Below are positions 44,896 to 53,723 of a DNA stretch of 64,000 bases, piece by piece. Under the pieces are notes generated by a model. That model had not been told where the DNA came from. It saw only the letters and a list, made by a program, of their open reading frames with translations, and made no database searches. Every line of letters begins with the position of its first letter. Within the stretch, counting starts at the first letter, position 1. Origin of the DNA: Granulosicoccus sp045106195 (GTDB lineage: Bacteria > Pseudomonadota > Gammaproteobacteria > Granulosicoccales > Granulosicoccaceae); NCBI GenBank assembly GCA_045106195.1, contig JBGCEH010000010.1, positions 1-64,000 on the forward strand, in the 5' to 3' direction. Made by a program: the position numbers and the translations under genes.

Positions 44896-45668
44896 GCCAC
44901 CTGATCCGCCGATGCGGATGCACCGACCATGATGCCAAGGACACTGGTGATATCACTCTCTGATGTTTTCACCACACCCGCGCGGCGGCCGCGGCGCATG
45001 ATCTGAATACGATCAGACACGGCAAAGACATCATCAAGGCTATGCGATATGACGATGACGCCAAGACCCTGCTCTCTAACAGCCTCGATTAGTTTGAGTG
45101 TGCGTGCCGTTTCACGTGGCCCTAACGCTGCTGTAGGCTCGTCCATTACCAGAACCTTCAGATCAGAGTGGTACACCGCTCGGGCTATAGCAATAGCCTG
45201 ACGCTGACCACCTGAGAGACTGTCGGTGGGAACGTCCATGCTCCGCAGTGTCACTCCCAGCCTTTCCTGCAAGGTGCGTTGCGCTTCGCTACGCATCAGC
45301 TTGTTGTCCAGAAAATCAACTCCCAGAAACCGCTTGGTAAGCTCACTACCCAGGAACATATTGGCTGCCGGCGTCAGATGATCCGCCAATGCCAGTGTCT
45401 GGTAAACCGCGTCAATGCCGTTGTCGATGGCATCAGAGTGGCTGTTCATGACGAGTGGCTGCCCGGCAAGCGTTATATTGCCTTCAGTAGGTCTGAACAC
45501 ACCGGTAAGAATCTTGATTAGTGTTGACTTGCCAGCACCGTTGTCACCCACGATGGCCAGTACTTCACCAGCGTGCAGGTCCAGATCGACCTCTTCCAAC
45601 GCGGTGACACCACCGAAGCGTTTTGTAATCCCCCGCATGGTAATCAGGGGTGTTGCAGTTTCCGGCAT
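44892..45668 (-). CDS. ABC sugar transporter ATP-binding protein (single NBD)
   Basis: A 258-residue ATPase with a single nucleotide-binding domain. Walker A is VGDNGAGKSTLIKIL, the signature motif DSLSGGQRQAIAIARAV, Walker B LVMDEPTAALG, and the H-loop VIVISHSLDDV. Ribose-type importers usually have a fused double ATPase; a single-domain form implies a homodimer, as in the frc-type fructose importers. First gene of the three-gene operon, downstream of a dyad-rich region. Confidence 0.93.
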   Translation of the reverse strand: MPETATPLITMRGITKRFGGVTALEEVDLDLHAGEVLAIVGDNGAGKSTLIKILTGVFRPTEGNITLAGQPLVMNSHSDAIDNGIDAVYQTLALADHLTPAANMFLGSELTKRFLGVDFLDNKLMRSEAQRTLQERLGVTLRSMDVPTDSLSGGQRQAIAIARAVYHSDLKVLVMDEPTAALGPRETARTLKLIEAVREQGLGVIVISHSLDDVFAVSDRIQIMRRGRRAGVVKTSESDITSVLGIMVGASASADQVA

Positions 45669-45734
45669 CGCGGTTTACCTTTGGCTATTTATTGAGTAGG
45701 ACATAGAAGCAGGCCGCCGTTATGTCCGGTTCGT

Positions 45735-45761
45735 GTAACGTTACGTTATCGGTAACGTTAG
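45735..45761. promoter_or_regulatory. Dyad pair, putative operator
   Basis: Perfect palindrome GTAACGTTAC at 45735-45744 and a near copy at 45752-45761, 17 bases apart centre to centre. Together they also form a larger inverted repeat (AACGTTAC 45737-45744 with GTAACGTT 45752-45759). The pair lies 67-93 bases upstream of the ABC ATPase start and ~100 bases upstream of the divergent histidine kinase, where one regulator could control both. The protein that binds is unknown; LacI-type sugar regulators use similar symmetric sites. Confidence 0.5.
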
Positions 45762-45861
45762 CACTATTTTGTTCTGTTGGACACAGTGTTAATGAAATTG
45801 AGTCACATTTCACGGTCATTATTTCCGACGTGTTCTGTCCACAGTTTTTGCAGGGTTATTT

Positions 45862-47862
45862 GTGCTGCAGAACAGGGACAGCGAGCCGATTAGTGGAAAT
45901 GAATCGAAATCCCTTGCGCCGCAGGGGGTGATCTTTCGAGGTGAAACTCGCTCTGTGCCGTTCTCAAATAAACCAAATCTGAAAATTTCAGGGGTCCGGC
46001 AAGTCAAACGGTATCTGCCAGTAAACAGGTTGCATTGGCTGCTTGTGGGGGCCTCACTGGTGGCGACTGTGATTGCCTGGAAGATAGCCGCACACAGCGC
46101 TGAAGAACGGATAAAAACGCGATTTAAGCTTCAGGCAGACTACTCGGTGGACTTGTTCGAAGAACAGTTGCATCGCTATGCCGAGATGCTGAAATCCGGT
46201 GTTGGCTTTGTCGCCGGCAGTGAAAAGATTCTGCCTGCCGAGTGGCGTCAGTTTACCCAACGGTTAGATTTGAAAGAACAATTCCCGGCTATTGGCGGTA
46301 TCGGTGTGGTGTACCGTGTGGAAATTTCCGAGTTGGATGAATTTGTCAGAACTCAGCGCCTGATTCAACCGGGATTCGAGGTAACGCCCGCAATCGACCC
46401 GGCCGCAAGCCGGACACGGGAATACGTCCTGCCGATATCACTGATTTCGCCAGAGAGGTTGGAGAAGGCCATTACCGGACTGGATGTCGCACGGGAACAA
46501 CGCCGCCGCGATGCAATAACGAACTCTGTCAAGACAGGTAAAGTTCAGATAACCGCACCTATTCGCCCCGAAGCCGAGGAAGATCCAGGCTTTGTGCTTG
46601 TTGCCCCGATTTTCAAATCCAATCGGCCCGCAACGCAAGCGCTTCGGCAGTCTGAATTCATTGGCGCTGTTGTCGCCTCGGTCGTAACCAAAAATCTTGC
46701 ACAGGGCATACTCGAAAGCGGCATTCGACAAGTGGTATTGAAAGTCTCCGACAACGCCGAGATCATGTACAACGAGTTTGTACCCGAGAACAAGGATGTC
46801 GACCCCCAGCCATTGATGACAAGTTCCCGCACGATAAGTGTTTTTGGACGAGACTGGCGCTTCGATATTCACAGTACTAAAACATTTCGCGTCGAAAATA
46901 ACACACGAATGCCAACGATGATTCTGGTCACCGGCTTGATCATCGACGCGCTGTTGCTGTTGCTGTTCACACATATGTCGCGAAGCAATCAGCGAGCGAC
47001 CGCTTTTGGGAATTCAATCTCTGAAAAATACAAACTTCAGTCAGAACAGTTGCATCAGATCAATACAAAACTGGAGGATCGCAATAGTGAGCTTGAAACG
47101 TTCTCATATCTCGTATCACACGATCTCAAGACACCGCTGAGGGGGGTCGGGTTTCTTGCCGATTGCATAAAAGAAGATCTTGAGCAGCATCAACCCGGCA
47201 ACCCCTTGCCACCAGAAGTTATTCCTCATATTGCACGTATCAAGAAGCAGGTGATACTCGCACAAGGTTTGATCCATGGCGTATTACAATACTCAGGGCT
47301 CGGTATCGAAAAGGAAAACACCGAAAAAGTCGATGTGCGTGAATTACTAAACACCATGCCGCTGATGTTGAGCGTCGATGAAACTCAACTAAAACTAGTT
47401 GGGGAATTTCCAACCTTCGAGACCTATCAGATTCAGCTAACTCAAGTATTCATGAACCTGATTGGCAATGGCTTCAAATACCACCATGGCCAGGGACTGG
47501 CGGTGGTGACTGTAGGCACTACAAATAGCCCACTTAAAAACTTCTATCGCTTTACAGTATCCGATAACGGGCCCGGTATAAATCCAGACTATCATGAGAA
47601 AATATTCGAGCCGTTCTCAACGCTACAACCCAAGGACCAATCGATGAGTTCTGGCGTGGGTCTGGCCATTGTCAAGAAACTTGTTGTTCAAAATGGTGGC
47701 GACATCGAAGTCTCCTCCGACGTCAGCGAGGAAGCTGCCGGTCACGGATCTGGCAATAGCGGCTCCACCAGTCACGGAACCCGTTTCAGTTTCGATTGGC
47801 CTTGCTCAGTCGCTGACAAAGGCGCAAGCAGCAAGCCTATGGCAAGGCCCAAGGCCGCCTGA
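45862..47862 (+). CDS. CHASE-domain sensor histidine kinase
   Basis: A 666-residue membrane sensor kinase starting at GTG 45862. A ~55-residue N-terminal stretch leads to a membrane helix (WLLVGASLVATVIAWKI). A periplasmic CHASE domain covers ~85-320 (LKSGVGFVAGSEKILPAEW, FPAIGGIGVVYRVE, ITAPIRPE and VLVAPIF), followed by a second helix (TMILVTGLIIDALLLLLF). The kinase core has YLVSHDLKTPLRGVGFLAD (His), QVFMNLIGNGFKYHHG, VSDNGPGINPDYHEKIFEPF and SSGVGLAIVKKL. No receiver domain or response regulator gene is adjacent. It diverges from the LuxP-like importer operon, which may supply its signal. Confidence 0.92.
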   Translation: MLQNRDSEPISGNESKSLAPQGVIFRGETRSVPFSNKPNLKISGVRQVKRYLPVNRLHWLLVGASLVATVIAWKIAAHSAEERIKTRFKLQADYSVDLFEEQLHRYAEMLKSGVGFVAGSEKILPAEWRQFTQRLDLKEQFPAIGGIGVVYRVEISELDEFVRTQRLIQPGFEVTPAIDPAASRTREYVLPISLISPERLEKAITGLDVAREQRRRDAITNSVKTGKVQITAPIRPEAEEDPGFVLVAPIFKSNRPATQALRQSEFIGAVVASVVTKNLAQGILESGIRQVVLKVSDNAEIMYNEFVPENKDVDPQPLMTSSRTISVFGRDWRFDIHSTKTFRVENNTRMPTMILVTGLIIDALLLLLFTHMSRSNQRATAFGNSISEKYKLQSEQLHQINTKLEDRNSELETFSYLVSHDLKTPLRGVGFLADCIKEDLEQHQPGNPLPPEVIPHIARIKKQVILAQGLIHGVLQYSGLGIEKENTEKVDVRELLNTMPLMLSVDETQLKLVGEFPTFETYQIQLTQVFMNLIGNGFKYHHGQGLAVVTVGTTNSPLKNFYRFTVSDNGPGINPDYHEKIFEPFSTLQPKDQSMSSGVGLAIVKKLVVQNGGDIEVSSDVSEEAAGHGSGNSGSTSHGTRFSFDWPCSVADKGASSKPMARPKAA

Positions 47863-47973
47863 TTATACTCAAGCAAGAGCTATTGGCCGTTTTCACTGTA
47901 CGCGTTCCGGTGTCAGGTATGGTGTAATAGACGCAACAATAATGTTGTGTATTCACTATCACGAGTTAACGCT

Positions 47974-48441
47974 ATGCGCCTGAACTCTGCCGCGCTGGAA
48001 AACCAGCTGGACAAAGTACGCGAACTGGAGAATCGACTCACCTTCAGATTGTCAGTGGTCAGTAAGCTTCTCGATCAGCAATCTCAGGCGTTTCTGGAAG
48101 GCACGCAGCTTAACCTCTCCTCGTATCGCATCCTTGCAGTTGTTCATACCTTTGAACACATCTCGATTTCAGATATCAGTCGCTTTAATGCCATGGACCG
48201 GGCCCAGATAAGTCGTGCCTCGGTAGAACTCGAAAAACTTGGATTGGTCGCCTTTGGCAGCGATTCACAAAGCAAGCGAAAAAAGATGGTCACCCTGACC
48301 AGCCAGGGCCACGCGATGCTCAAACAGGTTCAACCAAAATTCGATGATTACCGAAGGACTCTGGAAGAGGCGTTGGGTCCGGAAAACCTGAAAGCCCTGT
48401 CAACTGGGCTCTCAAGACTGACTCAGGTGGTATCGGAATAA
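47974..48441 (+). CDS. MarR-family transcriptional regulator
   Basis: About 155 residues from ATG 47974 (an in-frame GTG lies at 47947). The winged helix is visible: LSSYRILAVVHTFEHISISD, then ISRFNAMDRAQISRASVEL (recognition helix) and LGLVAFGSDSQSKRKKMVTL (wing), with flanking dimerisation helices. MarR proteins sense small phenolic and similar ligands. It converges on hppD with 24 bases between stops; a link to aromatic catabolism is suggested by position only. Confidence 0.88.
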   Translation: MRLNSAALENQLDKVRELENRLTFRLSVVSKLLDQQSQAFLEGTQLNLSSYRILAVVHTFEHISISDISRFNAMDRAQISRASVELEKLGLVAFGSDSQSKRKKMVTLTSQGHAMLKQVQPKFDDYRRTLEEALGPENLKALSTGLSRLTQVVSE

Positions 48442-48465
48442 TGCGATAACGCTTCAGGGGACAGA

Positions 48466-49572
48466 TCAGCCAGTGGCTTTTAGAACACCGCGCTGTATCT
48501 GGTCTTCCTCGATCGATTCAAACAGGGCTTTGAAATTTCCTTCGCCAAAACCATCATCACCTTTTCGCTGAATGAATTCAAAGAAGATCGGACCAATAAC
48601 CGTCTTTGAAAAAATCTGCAGCAGTATGCGTGTTTCACCCCCACCGACAACACCTTCACCGTCAATGAGGATGCCGTGCTTTTTCATCTTCTCGATAGGC
48701 TCTACGTGCCCTGTTACACGCTCTACGGATTTGTCGTAATACACCGCTGGCGGGCCTGGCATGAAGTTGATACCTTTTTCGCCAATAATATCGGTGGCAG
48801 CGTAGATATCGTCGGTACCCACTGCGATATGCTGGATACCTTCCCCTCTGTATTCGCGCAGGTACTCCTCGATCTGGCTGTTTTCATCAGCGCTTTCGTT
48901 GATCGGAATTCGGATTTTGCCGCAGGGTGATGTCAACGCCCTGCTCGTCAGGCCGGTAACCTTGCCTTTGATATCAAAAAACCGGATTTCCTTGAAGTTG
49001 AAGGCCTTGGCATAAAAGCTGTACCACGTATCCATGTTGCCGCGCATGACGTTGTGCGTCAGATGATCAAGGTAGTAAAAACCAGCGCCCTCAGGTTGTG
49101 GGTCTCGCGCATGCAACCAGCTGAAATCATCATCGTAGGGTGTCTTCCCATCATCATAGTTTTCAATGAAATACAACAATGATCCGCCGATGCCGATGAC
49201 GGCTGGCGCGTTGATGGACTTACCTTCACCGGTAAATTCCTTTGCACCGTAGTCAAGCGCACACTTGAGCGCATGTTGGGCATCTACCGTACGCCATGCC
49301 ATGGCAGGCGCACATGGCCCATGCTCACTGACAAACTGTGCTGCGTGGCTATCCGGCTCACGATTAACGAGATAGTTGATTGCACCCTGCCGGTACAGCG
49401 AAATATCACGGCTCTTGTGTCGGGCAACCTCCACGTAGCCCATGGTTGTAAATAATTGCTCTAGCACGGCCGGTTGCGGATGTGCAAATTCGACGAATTC
49501 GAAACCGTCGGTTCCCGCAACGTTTAGCTCATTAATCGTGGCTTTGGGTGCGTCATGGGGGAAGGGACCCAT
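48466..49572 (-). CDS. hppD: 4-Hydroxyphenylpyruvate dioxygenase
   Basis: A 368-residue HPPD when started at ATG 49572 (MGPFPHDAP), which has AGGAGA 6 bases upstream; an in-frame ATG at 49617 is weaker. Iron ligands are in YYLDHLTHNVMRG (His), GIQHIAVGTDD (His) and FFEFIQRKGDDGFGEGNF (Glu). Two vicinal-oxygen-chelate halves are evident. It converts 4-hydroxyphenylpyruvate to homogentisate in tyrosine breakdown. The rest of the pathway (hmgA, fahA, maiA) is not in the window, unless the GST at 32904 is a distant relative of maiA. Confidence 0.96.
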   Translation of the reverse strand: MGPFPHDAPKATINELNVAGTDGFEFVEFAHPQPAVLEQLFTTMGYVEVARHKSRDISLYRQGAINYLVNREPDSHAAQFVSEHGPCAPAMAWRTVDAQHALKCALDYGAKEFTGEGKSINAPAVIGIGGSLLYFIENYDDGKTPYDDDFSWLHARDPQPEGAGFYYLDHLTHNVMRGNMDTWYSFYAKAFNFKEIRFFDIKGKVTGLTSRALTSPCGKIRIPINESADENSQIEEYLREYRGEGIQHIAVGTDDIYAATDIIGEKGINFMPGPPAVYYDKSVERVTGHVEPIEKMKKHGILIDGEGVVGGGETRILLQIFSKTVIGPIFFEFIQRKGDDGFGEGNFKALFESIEEDQIQRGVLKATG

Positions 49573-49807
49573 CGTCGTCTCCTGGAATCGATTGGCGTGG
49601 CTTTCGTGCCCTTCCACACCGGAAATTTGTTACCCCGGCCCGCGGGTTTGATGGCAACGCTGATACGTATGCTCATCGAGCTGCAAATTTAACACCAATA
49701 TTGTTGCAAATACAACGTTATTTTTGATTTTGCGTGGTATCCATCAGGAGAAATTTCCGCCCGAGCATCACATGGGCAAAGCCCAGCGCAAAAGCGTTGA
49801 ATCCCGC

Positions 49808-50980
49808 CTAAGCGACGATTGCGATACACAGGTCCATGACATTGGTACCTGTCGGCCCCGTTGTAACCAGCAAATCCAGGTTGGCCAACGCAGTGCCCGC
49901 ATCGGCAGTCTGAAGAAACTGCGCCACATCGACCGCATATTCGGCGGCTTTCTCAGTACTGTTTTCATCGACCAGACCGCCAGCATCGCCGGTAGGTCCA
50001 TCGGTACCATCCGTACCGCACACAAGAATGGACACCTTTCCGTGCACCGCAGCCGTGCTGGCAAGCGATAAGGCAAGGTGTTGATTACGCCCGCCTCGGC
50101 CCGGCTTATCGGGTAACACCACGGTAGGTTCACCGCCCCAGATATAAATCCCTTGCTCTGCGCTGGCCAGTGTCTGAGCGATACGGTCTGACACCGTATT
50201 GATGTCACCATCCAGATTGCCCAAAGCCTGCCGTACCTCTAGCCCAAGCGATGTGGCAGCATCGGCGACGGCCTTCTGTGCAATTGATGAGGAGGCGATC
50301 ACTTGGGTTGTTACCCGGTGCCACACAGGCAAGTCCTCATGCATACCCGTAGCAGCATCAGGCACCAGAAGTCCCGAGCCAATATCACCCAGTACATCGC
50401 CGGGAACGTCACTGATGAGTAGCTGCAATACGGTGCAGTTGAGCACCTTGGCCAGCTTGCCGCCTTTGATAAGCGATACCTGTCGGCGTTGCCGATTCAT
50501 TTCACCAATGGGTGCACCGCTGGCCAACAGCTTGTCAGTGGACGCTTTCAGATCGGCAAGCGTCAGGTCGTTGTCCAGATTTTCAACAAGCGCTGACGCA
50601 CCGCCAGACACCAGAAAAATCAGCTGTTGATCCTCTGCCAGAGCGCCGACAAAGTCGTACAAACGTGAACCAGCGTGTAAGGAATGCTTATCGGGAACAG
50701 GATGCCCTGATTCTATGCACTCCAGCCGGGCATCAGCACGTACAGGCTCACTTAGATGATGATGCTTTGTAATCACCAGTCCAGAGACAAGTCTGTCACC
50801 AAGGACATTGAGGGCACCCTGCGTCATGGCATCCGCCGCCTTGCCGACGGCAACCAAATGCACAGGCCCTTTGATATTCTCATTGGCCAATGCCCGGGTA
50901 GTGGCTTGTACCCCTCCCACCGCATCAACACCTGCCTGGAACAGTTGTAACAGAATCTCTTTACGCTGCTGACTATCCAT
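49808..50980 (-). CDS. gckA: Glycerate 2-kinase (MOFRL/GckA family)
   Basis: A 390-residue class II glycerate kinase, older name hydroxypyruvate reductase TtuD. The N-terminal domain has VHLVAVGKAADAMTQGAL, GHPVPDKHSLHAGSRLYDFV and LIFLVSGGASALVENL; the C-terminal MOFRL domain has GGRNQHLALSLAS and VCGTDGTDGPTGDAGGLVD. It makes 2-phosphoglycerate from glycerate. It lies 27 bases after metZ on the same strand, possibly one transcript. Confidence 0.92.
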   Translation of the reverse strand: MDSQQRKEILLQLFQAGVDAVGGVQATTRALANENIKGPVHLVAVGKAADAMTQGALNVLGDRLVSGLVITKHHHLSEPVRADARLECIESGHPVPDKHSLHAGSRLYDFVGALAEDQQLIFLVSGGASALVENLDNDLTLADLKASTDKLLASGAPIGEMNRQRRQVSLIKGGKLAKVLNCTVLQLLISDVPGDVLGDIGSGLLVPDAATGMHEDLPVWHRVTTQVIASSSIAQKAVADAATSLGLEVRQALGNLDGDINTVSDRIAQTLASAEQGIYIWGGEPTVVLPDKPGRGGRNQHLALSLASTAAVHGKVSILVCGTDGTDGPTGDAGGLVDENSTEKAAEYAVDVAQFLQTADAGTALANLDLLVTTGPTGTNVMDLCIAIVA

Positions 50981-51007
50981 GAATTTAATTCGCTTGAATG
51001 GTAGGGA

Positions 51008-52243
51008 TCAGACCTTTGCCAGTGCCTGTTCGAGATCGGCCTGAATATCGGCAACATCTTCCAGACCAACGGCCAATCTGACAAGCCCCTCGCCGATGCC
51101 AGAGGCGGCGCGATCATCCTCACTGATGCGCCCGTGAGTGGTCGTCGCCGGATGAGTAATGGTTGTTCGCGCGTCGCCAAGATTCCCCGTTATTGAACAC
51201 AACTTCACGGCATCAATACACCGCCAGGCCTGCTCTCTTGCTCCGGCTATTTCCATGGAGAGAATACCACCGGGGGTTTTCTGCTGGCGCATAGCCAATG
51301 CCTTATCCGGATGTGAATCGAGGCCCGGATAATAGACGTGGGCGATTTTTGGGTGCTCACTCAGCCAGTGGGCAAGCGTTGCGGCACTTTCAGAATGTCT
51401 GTGCATGCGCAGACTCAATGTCTCCAGCCCCTTGATGAACACCCAGGCATTGAAGGGGCTCATGCACGGTCCCGCACTTCGCATGAAGGCCGTCAGCTTG
51501 GTTATCAGATCAGCAGAACCTACGACGGCACCGCCGACACATCGACCCTGACCATCAAGATACTTAGTTGCAGAATGAATAACCACATCAGCGCCATGCT
51601 CCATGGGTTTTTGCAAGGCAGGCGTGCAGAAGCAGTTATCGACAACGAGTTGAGCATTGTGTGCATGCGCAAGGTCTGCGAACGCCCGAATATCGGCCAA
51701 CTGCGTTAGCGGATTGGTGGGAGTTTCCAGATACAACAGACGCGTATTGTCGTTTACCAGCGGTGCCCAGCTGTTGACATCAAGCCCATCCGCCCAGTGA
51801 ACCGTGATGCCGTATCGCGGCAGGAAGTTCTTGAACAGATTGACCGTACTGCCAAACATATTGCGTGTTGCAACTATTTCATCACCTTGCTGAAGCGTTC
51901 CTAACAAAAGCGTGGCAGTTGCGGCCATACCTGATGCGGCCCCAATACAGGCCTCCCCACCTTCCATGGCCGCCAGGCGCTGCTCGAAAATCTGCACGGT
52001 CGGGTTGGTGAAGCGCGAATAGATAGGACCCGGGCTTTCGCCACCGAAACGAGCGGCTGCCTCTGCTGCGCTTTCGAAAACGTAGCTCGAGGTCGTCATG
52101 ATTGGTTCGCCATGCTCACCATACTGGGAACGCTCGAAACCACTTCTGATGGCGAGCGTATCGTCGCGCCAGACGTCTGGTCCGGTTTCAGGCGTTGCGG
52201 TCTTGTCTGTGCTGGTCAAGTTAATGGTATCCGTGGGTGCCAC
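51008..52243 (-). CDS. metZ: O-succinylhomoserine sulfhydrylase
   Basis: A 411-residue PLP enzyme of the Cys/Met metabolism family. It contains PIYSRFTNPTVQIFEQRLAA, ASGMAATATLLL, YLETPTNPLTQLADI, the PLP lysine in IHSATKYLDGQGRCVGG, and GNLGDARTTITHPATTTHGR. The N-terminal form (DTLAIRSGFERSQYGEHGEP) and overall pattern fit MetZ rather than MetB or MetC. It makes homocysteine directly from O-succinylhomoserine and sulphide, which would feed the homocysteine methyltransferase at 5081. Confidence 0.92.
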   Translation of the reverse strand: MAPTDTINLTSTDKTATPETGPDVWRDDTLAIRSGFERSQYGEHGEPIMTTSSYVFESAAEAAARFGGESPGPIYSRFTNPTVQIFEQRLAAMEGGEACIGAASGMAATATLLLGTLQQGDEIVATRNMFGSTVNLFKNFLPRYGITVHWADGLDVNSWAPLVNDNTRLLYLETPTNPLTQLADIRAFADLAHAHNAQLVVDNCFCTPALQKPMEHGADVVIHSATKYLDGQGRCVGGAVVGSADLITKLTAFMRSAGPCMSPFNAWVFIKGLETLSLRMHRHSESAATLAHWLSEHPKIAHVYYPGLDSHPDKALAMRQQKTPGGILSMEIAGAREQAWRCIDAVKLCSITGNLGDARTTITHPATTTHGRISEDDRAASGIGEGLVRLAVGLEDVADIQADLEQALAKV

Positions 52244-52913
52244 TCGGACACCAGGCCGGAGATGTCACGGATCTGCGCGACTAATCAGGCCATGGGTATA
52301 CGGGACGTGGCTGTAGATGAATCTCTATGGTACTTGAATTGCCGCAGTAGTCGATTGCCAGTTGCATTGATTCATATCAGTTACCCACGCTCAACGGTAT
52401 GACCAACGGCTACACACACTGTTGTCGTTCTGACCGGACCATCATCTACGCCTGGAAATGGTACATATACTGTCCACTGCTCTGCTGATTTTGTTTGAAA
52501 CCAATTTGTTTTCAAGCGTCTATGCGTTACACGTAACGCCAGTCGATCCCACAGACAGAATACTCACCCTCAGCCCGATTGGTGCAGCAACATATAATGT
52601 AGCTTCGTCCAGTTTTGCATAGTGTTAGACGTCTATCCCACTCCTCCAAAGTTCACGTACTATCCTCGAGCTGAGCTTCAGCCAGAAAGGTTCTTTATGT
52701 TCACACCAAGGCGGTTAGCGTCTGACAAGCTTGCGACGATATTCACCTTAATTCGGGTGACGCCTGTGATTGCCAAGAAGCTGCAATGACGTGCTTGCGC
52801 GCGAAGCTATCCCGTATTTTCGTCGCCAGTACACTCGATAACCTGCCAAACAATGAACTTTGCGGCGTAACGTGGTATCAAAGCATCTGTTGCTTCCAAA
52901 GGAATCGGTACTC
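52244..52913. other. Intergenic region with one symmetric site, no gene seen
   Basis: About 670 bases upstream of both metZ (minus) and the spondin lipoprotein (plus). Small open frames overlap the metZ start and carry no recognisable motifs. A symmetric site, GCGTTAC (52524-52530) and GTAACGC (52533-52539) two bases apart, may be an operator. I could not identify a SAM-type riboswitch upstream of metZ by eye. Confidence 0.35.
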
Positions 52914-53723
52914 ATGCAATTTGTCACACCACTGTTCAACAACGAAAAATCCACCAACCTTGTTCCATATGGCCTGAAGTCGATAGCGTTAAGCACACTC
53001 CTGTTGCTGTCGGCCTGCTCGGATTCCGATCCTGCAGAGAGTGTCGCCACCGATGGTGAAATGGCTGGAACGGGTGAGAATGCCGGCACACCGGTCAACG
53101 CACCTGACGCTGCCGACGGCAGCACCACTCAAGCCAGATACCGTCTTACGTTCAATGCCACCTGGAGCGAAGCAACCCATCCGGTAAATTTTCCGGCTAG
53201 CGCGCACTTTTCAGGCCTGGTCGGGGCAGTGCACAATGAACAGGTCAGATTCTGGGAACCCGCTCAAATAGCAACACCCGGGATACAACGCATGGCTGAA
53301 ACAGGAAGCAAGGGCACGCTACTGGCCGAGGTACAAGCGGCCATTGACTCAGGCCTTGCCCTGGCAGAAATCAGCGGTGGAGGAATTGGTATCTCCCCGG
53401 GGTCGACGTCTATCGAATTCGATGCCAATCGCGACTATCCACAAATTACCGTGACCAGCATGCTCGCTCCCAGCCCGGACTGGTTTGTCGGCCTACACAA
53501 CTACTCGCTCCTGGCTGATGATGAATTCATCGATTCCGCCACCATAGAACTGCCGCTTTATGACAGTGGTTCGGATAGCGGAACGCAATTTACATCAGGC
53601 AATGAGGCAACTGATCCGCTAGCACCTATTGCAACGGTATCAAGTGATCCAATGGATACCCCTTTCATGAATGGCACACCCACTGTGGGATTGTTTACGC
53701 TTGAGCGATTGTCGGTGCAGTAA
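52914..53723 (+). CDS. Spondin-domain lipoprotein
   Basis: A 269-residue lipoprotein from ATG 52914 (GGAA ~9 bases upstream; a TTG at 52860 is an alternative). The signal region ends TLLLLSACSDSD with lipobox Cys; a Gly/Ala/Thr linker follows. The mature part matches the spondin N-terminal fold: YRLTFNATWSEATHPVNFPA, HFSGLVGAVHNEQVRFWEP, SPGSTSIEFDANRDYPQIT and MLAPSPDWFVGLHNYSLL. Bacterial spondin-domain proteins are uncharacterised; the eukaryotic domain has a C2-like fold and acts in the extracellular matrix. Probably surface or periplasmic, monocistronic. Confidence 0.8.
   Translation: MQFVTPLFNNEKSTNLVPYGLKSIALSTLLLLSACSDSDPAESVATDGEMAGTGENAGTPVNAPDAADGSTTQARYRLTFNATWSEATHPVNFPASAHFSGLVGAVHNEQVRFWEPAQIATPGIQRMAETGSKGTLLAEVQAAIDSGLALAEISGGGIGISPGSTSIEFDANRDYPQITVTSMLAPSPDWFVGLHNYSLLADDEFIDSATIELPLYDSGSDSGTQFTSGNEATDPLAPIATVSSDPMDTPFMNGTPTVGLFTLERLSVQ

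Noticed and set aside
49703..49716. Short dyad GTTG-N6-CAAC upstream of hppD as a MarR site
   Set aside because: Arms of only four bases; too weak to report as an operator.
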